From Xanthobacteraceae bacterium (lineage in GTDB: Bacteria; Pseudomonadota; Alphaproteobacteria; Rhizobiales; Xanthobacteraceae): a DNA stretch of 64,000 nucleotides. Below are positions 56,869 through 64,000 of the stretch, piece by piece (position 1 is the stretch's first letter; each line of letters opens with the position of its first letter). The notes beneath the pieces were generated by a model, which saw nothing but the letters and a program-made list of their open reading frames with translations, had not been told where the DNA came from and searched no databases. The position numbers and the translations under genes were made by a program. The stretch spans positions 115,122 through 179,121 of the forward strand of contig JAIESC010000068.1 in assembly GCA_019746355.1 (NCBI GenBank), written 5' to 3'.

Positions 56869-58071
56869 ATGCAGGTCGATTCATTCACGGTTCTGCTGTT
56901 CGGTCTGCTCATCAAGCTCGTGCTGGGCGGGCTGTTTGCCGCCTATTGGTTCAACAACCGTGGCGCGCCGTGGTTTGGCTGGTGGGGTGCCGCGCTCGCC
57001 GTCGGCAGCCTGACCGCCGGGCTGTACATGTTGCGCCCGTCGACCTCGAGCTTTCTCGTCCTGGGTGTGGGCAACGCGCTGTTCTTCACGGCGTTCGCCT
57101 GCCTCTGGCAGGGCGCGCGCGCCTTCGAGCGGCGGCCGCCGCTGTGGCTCGCGGTGGCCGCGGTGCCGGCGGTCTGGCTGGCGGCCTTCCTCATTCCGGG
57201 CTTCATCGACAGCGTGCACCTTCGCATCATCGTCTCGTCCATCATCGTCTCCGCGGTGGTGCTTGCGACGGCGCTCGAGTTCTGGCGCGGCCGCGAGGAG
57301 GCGCTCGCCTCGCGCTGGCCGGTGATCTGCGTGTGCCTGTCGGCGGCGCTGATCTTTGCGGCGCGCATTCCGCTGATGGCCGTGCTGCCGTTTCCGTTCG
57401 GGGCGCTGCCGGCGCAGCCGGGCTCGATCGGCGCGTTCAACCTGACCGTCATCGCCCACACCCTGCTGCTGGTCGTGCTGTTCGTCGCGATGTCCAAGGA
57501 ACGTCTCGAGCTCGAGCAGCGCACCAAGGCGCAGACCGATCCCTTGACCGGCGCGCTGAACCGGCGCGCCTTCATGGCGCGCGGCGAGCGGATGGTCGCG
57601 CGCCACCGCCACGAGGGCGCGCCGCTGGCGCTGTTGTTCCTCGACCTCGACTACTTCAAGTCGCTCAACGACCGCTTCGGGCATTCGGGCGGCGACGACG
57701 TGCTCACCTGCTTCGTCGGTCTCGTCAATTCCGGCATCCGGCCGACCGATTTCCTGTTCCGGATCGGCGGCGAAGAGTTCTGCTGCCTGCTGCCGCACAC
57801 CGGCACCGAGCAGGCGCATCTGATCGCCGAGCGCGTCCGCCATCAGGTGGAAACCGCCGCGGTGATCGTGACCGGCATGCCGGTCAGGACCACGGTCAGC
57901 ATCGGCGTCGCTTCGAGCGAAATCGTCGGTTACGATCTCGATGCGCTGATCCGTCACGCCGACGGCGCGGTGTACGCCGCCAAGCGCAGCGGGCGAAACC
58001 GCGTGGTGATGGCCGATACCGCCCACGTACTCCGGCTCGCCGTCGGCGCGGCCGGGGCCTGGGCGCGCTGA
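56869..58071 (+). CDS. Membrane-bound diguanylate cyclase (GGDEF)
   Basis: A 400-residue c-di-GMP synthase. Six or so N-terminal hydrophobic segments (about residues 6-210) make an integral sensor module. The GGDEF domain starts near TDPLTGALNRRAFM, has the metal-binding FLDLDYFKSLNDRFGH, the active-site variant GGEEF in FRIGGEEFCCLLP, and the inhibitory I-site R-x-x-D (RPTD) five residues before it. It should therefore be active and feedback-inhibited. No EAL partner lies close by. Start ATG 56869 (MQVDSFTVLLF). Confidence 0.93.
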   Translation: MQVDSFTVLLFGLLIKLVLGGLFAAYWFNNRGAPWFGWWGAALAVGSLTAGLYMLRPSTSSFLVLGVGNALFFTAFACLWQGARAFERRPPLWLAVAAVPAVWLAAFLIPGFIDSVHLRIIVSSIIVSAVVLATALEFWRGREEALASRWPVICVCLSAALIFAARIPLMAVLPFPFGALPAQPGSIGAFNLTVIAHTLLLVVLFVAMSKERLELEQRTKAQTDPLTGALNRRAFMARGERMVARHRHEGAPLALLFLDLDYFKSLNDRFGHSGGDDVLTCFVGLVNSGIRPTDFLFRIGGEEFCCLLPHTGTEQAHLIAERVRHQVETAAVIVTGMPVRTTVSIGVASSEIVGYDLDALIRHADGAVYAAKRSGRNRVVMADTAHVLRLAVGAAGAWAR

Positions 58072-58092
58072 TCGCCGCGGTCGGGACACCGG

Positions 58093-58695
58093 ATGGACAA
58101 GGACACGCTCGCCGCCTACCAGGCCGGGGCCGAGGGCTTCGCGCGCGACTGGCACGGGCAGCCGCCGCCGGCCGACCTGCACGCGCTGGTCCGGCGTTTC
58201 TTCCGCCCGGGCGGGCGCACCGCCGATATCGGCTGCGGCAGCGGCCGCGAGGTGGCGTTCCTTGCGCTGAACGGGTTTGACGCGGTCGGCTACGACGCAT
58301 CCGACGCGCTGCTCGAGCAGGCGCGGACGCGCTACCCGAAGCTTCGGTTCGAGGCCGCGACGTTGCCGCAGCTCGCGGCGCTGGCCGACGATTCGTTCGA
58401 CAACGTGCTGTGCGAGACCGTGATCATGCACCTGCCGCGCGCGCTGGTTGCGCCCGCGGTGCGCCGCCTGCTCGCGGTGCTCAAGTCCAACGGCATTCTT
58501 TACCTGAGCTGGCGCGTCACCGATGGGACCGACCAGCGCGATGGAGCGGGCAGGCTTTACACGGCGTTCGACAGCGATCTGGTGCGCCAGGCGCTCGCCG
58601 GCGCGGTGCTGCTGCTCGACGACGAGCCGGTGAGCCTGTCGTCGGGCAAGAAGATTCACCGCATCGTCGCGCGCAAGCCAGCGGGCGCGGGGTAG
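58093..58695 (+). CDS. Class I SAM-dependent methyltransferase
   Basis: A 200-residue small methyltransferase. The SAM site is TADIGCGSGREVAFLALNG (motif I), with acidic loop motif II at AVGYDAS. Later motif IV-like DDSFDNVLCETVIMHLP and a C-terminal region with RIVARKP follow. It begins 21 bases after the cyclase gene and may be co-transcribed. The substrate is unknown. Confidence 0.86.
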   Translation: MDKDTLAAYQAGAEGFARDWHGQPPPADLHALVRRFFRPGGRTADIGCGSGREVAFLALNGFDAVGYDASDALLEQARTRYPKLRFEAATLPQLAALADDSFDNVLCETVIMHLPRALVAPAVRRLLAVLKSNGILYLSWRVTDGTDQRDGAGRLYTAFDSDLVRQALAGAVLLLDDEPVSLSSGKKIHRIVARKPAGAG

Positions 58696-58708
58696 GGCGG
58701 ACGTTTCG

Positions 58709-59050
58709 TCACGCTTTAGTTAGGCGTCGCCGGGCGGCCTCGCGGCACGCTTCGTGCCTACCCGGCCGGCGGATGATCGCGACGCCATATTGCTCGGCGA
58801 TCGCCGCAATCGTGTCGAGTGCCGGCCGATGCGCGATGCGTTTGCCTTCGGCATCGAAGGTGGTGAACATGCGATCGAGGCCGCCGCCGGGGACCGCGAG
58901 CACCAGGAGGTGCGCCGCGACCGTGCCGGCGTTGCGATACGCGTGCCGCCGGTTGCGCGGGGCAAACAGAAATCCGCCGGGACCGAGACGCAACGGATCG
59001 GCCGTGCCTTCGACTTCGAACCGCAGTTCGCCGCGGACGACCTGCGGTCG
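58709..59050 (-). pseudogene. 5'-truncated cupin
   Basis: On the minus strand RGELRFEVEGTADPLRLGPG then GFLFAPRNRRHAYRNAGTVAAHLLVL is the second half of a single cupin barrel, ending ITKA-like at 58709. The first half, with the metal-binding GxxHxHxxxE motif, is missing. The sequence before VVRGELRF is not cupin-like and coincides with the start of the LysR remnant on the other strand. Confidence 0.6.
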
Positions 59051-59218
59051 GGGGCGCTGAGGCGCATCTTGCCGCGATGTGAGCCTCAGCCGAGCACGAT
59101 CTACGCCGTCTATCCCAGCAACCGCCTGATGTCGGCCAAAGTGCGCGCCTTTGTCGATCACCTGGCGCGACGGGTCGGCCGGACGCCGTATTGGGACAAG
59201 GGACTGCTCACCAGGTGA
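59027..59218 (+). pseudogene. C-terminal remnant of a LysR-type regulator
   Basis: A 63-codon tail ending in TGA 59218. FAADDLRSGALRRILPR followed by STIYAVYPSNRLMSAKVRAF and VGRTPYWDKGLL matches the closing segment of a LysR effector domain (IYAVYPxRRxLSAKVRAFVDFL). The DNA-binding and most of the effector domain are missing. The 5' edge overlaps the broken edge of the cupin remnant by about 24 bases. Confidence 0.65.
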
Positions 59219-62200
59219 AGCGGATGCCGCCCATCCCCGAATAGGCGGCGCTGCTGCGCGACTGTTCGGTGTCGAACCGTGCTGTCAGCCATGTGCCGGG
59301 CCGCACCGCCCATTCGGCGGCAGCGGTGGCGAGCAGCGCATCGGCGGCAGGCTTGACGCCGGTCACCACGAACGTCCCGGATGGGATCGTCGCAAATGCG
59401 CCGGTCGCGGTCGGCGCATCGCCGAAGTTGTGCGCCCAGGCGACGCGCGCCCGCAGATTGATCGGCAGCCCCGACGTCGACCGCGGCTGCGCATCGAACC
59501 ACAGGCCGAGCTCGCTGCGAAACGCGTTGGTGTCGTTGGCCTGGTAAGAGATCGCAAATGGCGCAGCGGCACCGCCGGCCTTCTCCTGGTACGACGGCGT
59601 GTGGAAGCGCTGCACCTGCGCGGCGACGAACGGCGTGATGCCGATATCGCGCCATCCGTGCCGTATTCCGGTTTCCACCCGCCCGTTCAGGCTGTAGGCG
59701 TCGAACGCGGCGGTGATGCGGTCCGAGCCCGCGATCGAGACCGTGCGGCTCGTGTCCACCGAATGCCAGCCGTAGGCGAACGCCGCCGAAAGATAGGCCT
59801 TGTCGATCCGCACCGCGCTGTAGACGCCAACCTGCGCGACGGTCGTGTCGGCGCTGCCGCTGTCGAGACTGGTGTTCGTCATTGCACCGCCGGCCGCAAC
59901 GCCGAACACGAGACCCGGAACCGGCCGATAGTCGACGCCGCCGACCACGCCGCCGAGCCGCGTATCGACCGCGCTGCTGCTGGCGTCCCCATTGGTCTTG
60001 CCCCACGCGCCGTAACCCGACACCCAGGAATTGAAGCGTCCGTCGCGCGTCGTGGCCTGCGGCTGCTGCAGCGACGCGAAAGCCTCCTCGGCCGCCGGAC
60101 GAACTTTCTTCTTCTGCACGTAAGCGAGCGACGGATCGGCGAGCGCCACCTCCGCGTTGGGAAGCTCTTGCGCGTAAGGGATCGGCGCGCCCGGCCCGAA
60201 ACCCGACAGGCGCTGATCGATGAACGGGTTGAGCACCACGTTCATGAACGAACCCATCGCCTTGAAGCCGGTCGGTGCTGAGGCCGTCGCGGTCTCGCCG
60301 CTGAGCTGCGAGAGCGCGGCGAGATAGGACGACGGGTCGAGATTGAACAGCGGTTTGAACGCGCCGGCATTGGTCTGGCCCGCGAGCCCCGCCTGGATCG
60401 CCGCCGCGGTGGCCTGCTGGTTGGCGTTGCCGGAGGCGGCGTAGCCGACGAGGTTCGGCGCGAATGACGCGGTGACGCTGGTTGCGTTGTAGGTGATCGT
60501 GGTCGAATAGGCCCCCGGCGCGGAAACCGCGGCGAATTGCTGGTTGACCCCGCCGCCTGCGGAAAAGATGTTATAGGCCTGCCCGAAATTCACGCCCGCG
60601 GAATCCATCCGGATCTGCAACGTGCCGCCGAGCGTGGCGGCCCCGGTCAGCCCGACGAGGCTCGCCGTGCCGTTCGTAAAACTGCTGCGGTAGATCGCGG
60701 AAGGACCAAACGTCAGGCTCGGCGCGTTGATCGTCAGGCTCTGCAGGCCGGTGGGGTTACCCGGCGCGAGCGTACCGTTGATGGTGACCGTCCCGGAGGT
60801 CACGATCCCGCCGTTGCCCGACAGCGTGCCCGCCGGACCGACCAGCACCGATGTCGTGCTGGTCAGCGTGCCGCCGGTCACATGCAAGCCGCCGTTCGAG
60901 ACCGTCGTTGTGCCTGCGTATGTCGAGAAGAACGACAGCGTGAGCGTTCCGCTGCCGACCTTCGTCAGGCTGCCGCCCGAGCCGGCGTCGAAGATGACGC
61001 CTCCATAGCTGGTGCTGCGGTTGTCGCTGCCGACGATCAGCGTCTTGCCGCCGATCTGGAACTGGGCGTTGGCACCGCCGGTGCCGGCCAGCGAGCCGAT
61101 CGTGAAGCTCGACGCCGTTATGGTGGCGATGTTCACCGTGGCGGCGCTCACGCCGGTGCCGTTGATCACGATATGCGCCGTATCGCCGGTGGCCGCCTGG
61201 GTAAATTGGGTAAAGCCGCCCGAGTTGGTCGTGATCGTTGCGTTCGACGCGCTGCTGGAATTGCCGAAGGCCAGCGTGCCGGAGTTGTCGATCGTGGCGT
61301 TGCTCGCGCTGGACGAGCCGCCCCCAAAGAAGCTGAAGAACATCTGCGCGCCGGCGTTGTTGATGATGTGCGCCGAACCGGCACTGGAGGTGTCGTTGAA
61401 GTTGAGCGCAGTGCCGTTGTTGGTGATTGTGCTGGTCCCGGCGTTGCTGCCGTTCGAGAAAGTCAATTGGCCGCCAGCCATGACGGTTTGTTGCGAGGCC
61501 CCGGCGCTGCTTTGATTGAGGAAAATCGTGCTGCCGCCCAAGCGGGTGATGATCGTCGCATTGCCCGCCGTGCTCGAATTCCAGAACAGCGTGGTGCCGG
61601 AGTTGTCGATCGTGGCGTTGCCGGCGCTGGCGGACAGCGGGCCGCCGCCCTGGTTGAAGTTGATGGACGCGCCGGCGCTGTTGAAGATGCTGGCCGTGCC
61701 GCCGTTGCTGCCGTCGTTGAAGTTGACGCTGCCGGAATTGGTGATGATGCCGCTTCCCGCCGAGCTGGTGTTGGCGAGGATCATGGTGCCCCCGCTCACG
61801 ATGTTGACGTTCGAGGGCCCGGCGGTGGCCGAATTGGTCAGTACGAAAAATCCGCCGTTGCCGACGTCGAAAGTCGGCGCGGCCGAGCTTGCATCGGCGA
61901 CCACACCGGCACCGTTGATCTGGAACGTTCCCGGCAGCGTGAAGGTGTACGCGGGCGCGCCGGTGAACGTGAGCCCGCCGACAAACGTGCCGCTTTGGAT
62001 CTCGATGGTAGTCGCAGTCGTCAGCGACGAGTTGAAGAATGCGGTGCCGGTTGGGACGTAGGCCGGCGGTCCGGACGGCACCGGCGACCAGTTCGCCGCC
62101 GTGTTCCAGTTGTTCGGCGGCCCTGCGGTGCCGATCCATGTCGCGTTCTGCGCGCGCGCCACGGCTGTGCTCGCCAGCAGGGACAACACAACGACAGTCG

Positions 62201-62264
62201 TGCGCGAGCCCTGCACGCGCACGCAACTTTTCTTGTGTCGCAACTTCGCGCTCCCAGTGCCCAC
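59208..62264 (-). CDS. Type V autotransporter with repeat-rich passenger
   Basis: A 1018-residue secreted/surface protein. The signal peptide runs to about residue 39 (ending VARAQ). The passenger (about 40-720) is Asn/Thr/Ser/Gly-rich and repetitive, forming a beta-helix: NNGTALNFNDTSSAGSAHII and similar units recur, and SLTKVGSGTLTLSFFSTYAG is the PATR (passenger-associated transport repeat) motif. The C-terminal 260 residues form the translocator barrel, ending GGIRFTW. The barrel starts with FNSWVSGYGAWGKTNGD. Such proteins are adhesins or autoaggregation factors. The start codon at 62264 lies beside an AT-rich promoter region (62330-62395). Confidence 0.9.
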   Translation of the reverse strand: MGTGSAKLRHKKSCVRVQGSRTTVVVLSLLASTAVARAQNATWIGTAGPPNNWNTAANWSPVPSGPPAYVPTGTAFFNSSLTTATTIEIQSGTFVGGLTFTGAPAYTFTLPGTFQINGAGVVADASSAAPTFDVGNGGFFVLTNSATAGPSNVNIVSGGTMILANTSSAGSGIITNSGSVNFNDGSNGGTASIFNSAGASINFNQGGGPLSASAGNATIDNSGTTLFWNSSTAGNATIITRLGGSTIFLNQSSAGASQQTVMAGGQLTFSNGSNAGTSTITNNGTALNFNDTSSAGSAHIINNAGAQMFFSFFGGGSSSASNATIDNSGTLAFGNSSSASNATITTNSGGFTQFTQAATGDTAHIVINGTGVSAATVNIATITASSFTIGSLAGTGGANAQFQIGGKTLIVGSDNRSTSYGGVIFDAGSGGSLTKVGSGTLTLSFFSTYAGTTTVSNGGLHVTGGTLTSTTSVLVGPAGTLSGNGGIVTSGTVTINGTLAPGNPTGLQSLTINAPSLTFGPSAIYRSSFTNGTASLVGLTGAATLGGTLQIRMDSAGVNFGQAYNIFSAGGGVNQQFAAVSAPGAYSTTITYNATSVTASFAPNLVGYAASGNANQQATAAAIQAGLAGQTNAGAFKPLFNLDPSSYLAALSQLSGETATASAPTGFKAMGSFMNVVLNPFIDQRLSGFGPGAPIPYAQELPNAEVALADPSLAYVQKKKVRPAAEEAFASLQQPQATTRDGRFNSWVSGYGAWGKTNGDASSSAVDTRLGGVVGGVDYRPVPGLVFGVAAGGAMTNTSLDSGSADTTVAQVGVYSAVRIDKAYLSAAFAYGWHSVDTSRTVSIAGSDRITAAFDAYSLNGRVETGIRHGWRDIGITPFVAAQVQRFHTPSYQEKAGGAAAPFAISYQANDTNAFRSELGLWFDAQPRSTSGLPINLRARVAWAHNFGDAPTATGAFATIPSGTFVVTGVKPAADALLATAAAEWAVRPGTWLTARFDTEQSRSSAAYSGMGGIRFTW

Positions 62265-62541
62265 AACGGAAGCCAGGAACGCACGGCGCAGGGCGCGCCA
62301 TCGACAACAGCCCGAATCGCTTCCGCAACCAAAATACGAAACGCTGTCACCGATTCAATATTGTTAATTAACAGCAAATTCTGGAAAACAAATTGACTGT
62401 CGCCGGTCTGCGCTTGATTCGAATCGCCAGGCCGCATGCGCTGCCCGGTGACGAGCCGGCGAGCGTGTGTCGGGCAAACGAAAATTCATCGGCTCTGCCG
62501 GGCGCGCGGGCCGCAGCGGCATCGTCAGGGGCTGCCTTCTC

Positions 62542-63768
62542 TCACGCCTGCGGCGCGGGCCGCGAACGTATCTTGATCTCGTGGGTGAGCGTCTGGTGGA
62601 CCGGGCAGCGGTCGGCAATTTCCATCAGCCGCGTCCGCGCCGCGTCCGGGATGTCGCCTTCGATGGTGATGTCGCGGGTGATTTCGCCGATATTGCCTTC
62701 CTTGGTTTCGCAGTCGGCACAGTCCTCCGCGTGGACCCTGCGATGCGACAGCCGCACGGAAAACCGTTCGGCCGCGATTCCCTTGCGATCGGCGTACATG
62801 CGCATCGTCATCGAGGTGCAGGCGCCCAGCGCCGCGAGAAGATAGTCGTACGGCGTCGGCCCCGCGTCGTCGCCGCCGGCCGCGACTGGCTCGCCGGCCG
62901 GGAGCACATGGCGTCCGGCGCGCACATGCTGTGCAAGAGGTCCGGTGCGCGTCTCGGACACCTCGACGATCCCCGGCGGCAATGCCGCTGCTTCTTCGGC
63001 GGCCGGCAAAGCCGGCAGATAACGCGAAGCCCAAGCAGCGATCACGTCGGCCACGTAGATCGCATCCTCGCGCTTTTGCAGCAGATGATCCGCCGTGTCG
63101 AGCGAAACGAAGCTCTTGGGATGTCGCGCGGCCACAAAAATCCGGGTGGCATTGTCGATGCCGACATATTCGTCGCGCGGCGCGTGGCACACCAGCAGCG
63201 CCTTCTTTAGGTTCGCCAGACCGTCGAGCAGGTTCTGTCCCGCGAGGTCGTCGAGAAACTGCTTGGTGATGGTGAAGGAGCGGCCGGAAAGCGTCACCTT
63301 CGCCGTTCCCTTCTCGGCGATCTCGGCGAGATCGGCGGCGAAATTGTGCGTGACGTGCGCTGCCTCGGCCGGTGCGGCGATCGTGACGACGGCCGTCGCT
63401 TCCGGCACATGCTGGGCCGCCGCGAGCACCGCCGCCCCGCCGAGGCTGTGGCCGATCAGCAGCGAAGGCGCGGCGCGGTTTTTTCGCAGGTAATCGGCGG
63501 CCGCCACCAGATCCTGGACGTTGGACGAGAAGTTGGTGTTCGCGAACTCGCCCTCGCTCGCGCCGATCCCGGTGAAGTCGAGCCGCAGCACGGCGATGCC
63601 GCGGGCGGTGATGGCCTTGGCGATCTGCGAGGCCGCAAAGATGTCCTTGCCGCAGGTGAAGCAATGGGCGAACAGCGCGAAGGCGCGCGGGTTCGGCGGC
63701 ACATCGAGACGGGCCGCGAGCTTGTCCCCGGCCGCGCCGGGAAATTCGATCTTGTGCGAGTCGATCAT
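62542..63768 (-). CDS. Alpha/beta hydrolase-OsmC fusion protein
   Basis: A 408-residue bifunctional protein. The N-terminal part (about 1-255) is an alpha/beta hydrolase with nucleophile S108 in GHSLGGAAVL. The C-terminal part (about 275-405) is an OsmC/Ohr-type peroxidase domain with two reactive cysteines, C317 (LGACTSMTMRMYADRKG) and C388 (DRCPVHQT). The fusion is common in Rhizobiales and Pseudomonas and is linked to organic hydroperoxide and oxidative stress, with the hydrolase role unknown. Confidence 0.92.
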   Translation of the reverse strand: MIDSHKIEFPGAAGDKLAARLDVPPNPRAFALFAHCFTCGKDIFAASQIAKAITARGIAVLRLDFTGIGASEGEFANTNFSSNVQDLVAAADYLRKNRAAPSLLIGHSLGGAAVLAAAQHVPEATAVVTIAAPAEAAHVTHNFAADLAEIAEKGTAKVTLSGRSFTITKQFLDDLAGQNLLDGLANLKKALLVCHAPRDEYVGIDNATRIFVAARHPKSFVSLDTADHLLQKREDAIYVADVIAAWASRYLPALPAAEEAAALPPGIVEVSETRTGPLAQHVRAGRHVLPAGEPVAAGGDDAGPTPYDYLLAALGACTSMTMRMYADRKGIAAERFSVRLSHRRVHAEDCADCETKEGNIGEITRDITIEGDIPDAARTRLMEIADRCPVHQTLTHEIKIRSRPAPQA

Positions 63769-64000
63769 GCCGGCTCCTTCTTCATCCGCGCACCGTCCGC
63801 AGCGGCGCGTTTGGCGTGAACGGATGGCCGCCCGTGCCGGCAGCAGAAGCTCGTCTTGTTCGATGGCGCGACATTAGCAGGTCTGCTGCGGCGGCTCTGC
63901 GAGAGCGGAGCAGCCGGCTTGCTGTTCACGGCTCGGAATCCAGGTTAACGCGCGATTTGGAGGACCTGGAGCAGGAATTGCGGGTTCCATGACGCTCGTT
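63769..64000 (+). other. Window end, possible degenerate LysR HTH
   Basis: No complete gene is visible. From about 63888 a plus-strand frame reads AAALRERSSRLAVHGSESRL then TRDLEDLEQELRVP and stop, which faintly resembles the recognition helix of a LysR HTH (SALTRDLxxLExELGVPLF). The pattern is weak, and the gene, if any, continues beyond the window. Confidence 0.25.

Noticed and set aside
59208..62264. CRISPR-like repeats in the autotransporter region
   Set aside because: The repeats are imperfect, in frame, and translate to beta-helix units. There are no regular spacers.

Overview
The window is 64 kb of high-GC chromosomal DNA with dense coding and Rhizobiales-style gene content. Examples are CueR/HmrR-type regulation, Bug/TctC and Liv-type binding proteins, an Omp25-like porin, tandem tetratricopeptide proteins, and the housekeeping genes guaB, RsmB-like and guaA. 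It also carries imperfect palindromes of the type scattered through Bradyrhizobium and Rhodopseudomonas relatives. I read it as an alphaproteobacterium, probably Bradyrhizobiaceae or Xanthobacteraceae. This is inference from content; I see no rRNA or tRNA gene.

Layout. 0.1-5.6 kb: a three-component ring-hydroxylating oxygenase (reductase, beta, alpha), a palindromic repeat, an extradiol ring-cleavage dioxygenase and a divergent ABC binding protein, which together look like an aromatic-acid uptake and degradation locus. 5.6-12.5 kb: a tiny Met-rich ORF, a nitroreductase, a nitrilase tightly coupled to two MFS transporters, and an orphan CoxL-like molybdenum hydroxylase subunit. 12.8-23 kb: Ppx/GppA phosphatase, RlmE, a Tat-exported PhoD-like phosphatase, two tandem TPR proteins, a DHA2 exporter, guaB and a CurA-like reductase.

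23-27.5 kb: a restriction-modification island with an m5C methyltransferase, a divergent PD-(D/E)XK endonuclease and a Vsr mismatch endonuclease. It sits inside a set of three related copies of a small membrane-protein gene, two of them broken. 27.6-36.4 kb: MAPEG protein, RsmB-like methyltransferase, Bug protein, PanE-like reductase, PQQ-type sugar dehydrogenase and guaA.

36.4-42.3 kb: a putative genomic island integrated at the 3' end of guaA. The 13 bp of the guaA terminus is repeated at its far end. It carries a CueR/GolS-like MerR regulator and a two-gene RND efflux pump, and both transcription units start at a MerR-type promoter with the same 17-bp palindrome and a 19-bp spacer. 42.3-44.6 kb: a small accessory patch (hydrolase, excisionase-like HTH, YqeY-like protein, broken LysR gene).

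44.6-64 kb: recQ divergent from a SWIM-SNF2 helicase, AlkD-like repair protein, glutamate dehydrogenase, several small metabolic and stress genes, a frameshifted conserved gene, an Omp25-like barrel, a diguanylate cyclase, a chimeric scar made of cupin and LysR remnants, a large autotransporter and an alpha/beta hydrolase-OsmC fusion. The most distinctive features are the R-M island between paralogue copies and the guaA-linked metal/drug efflux island with its shared operator.
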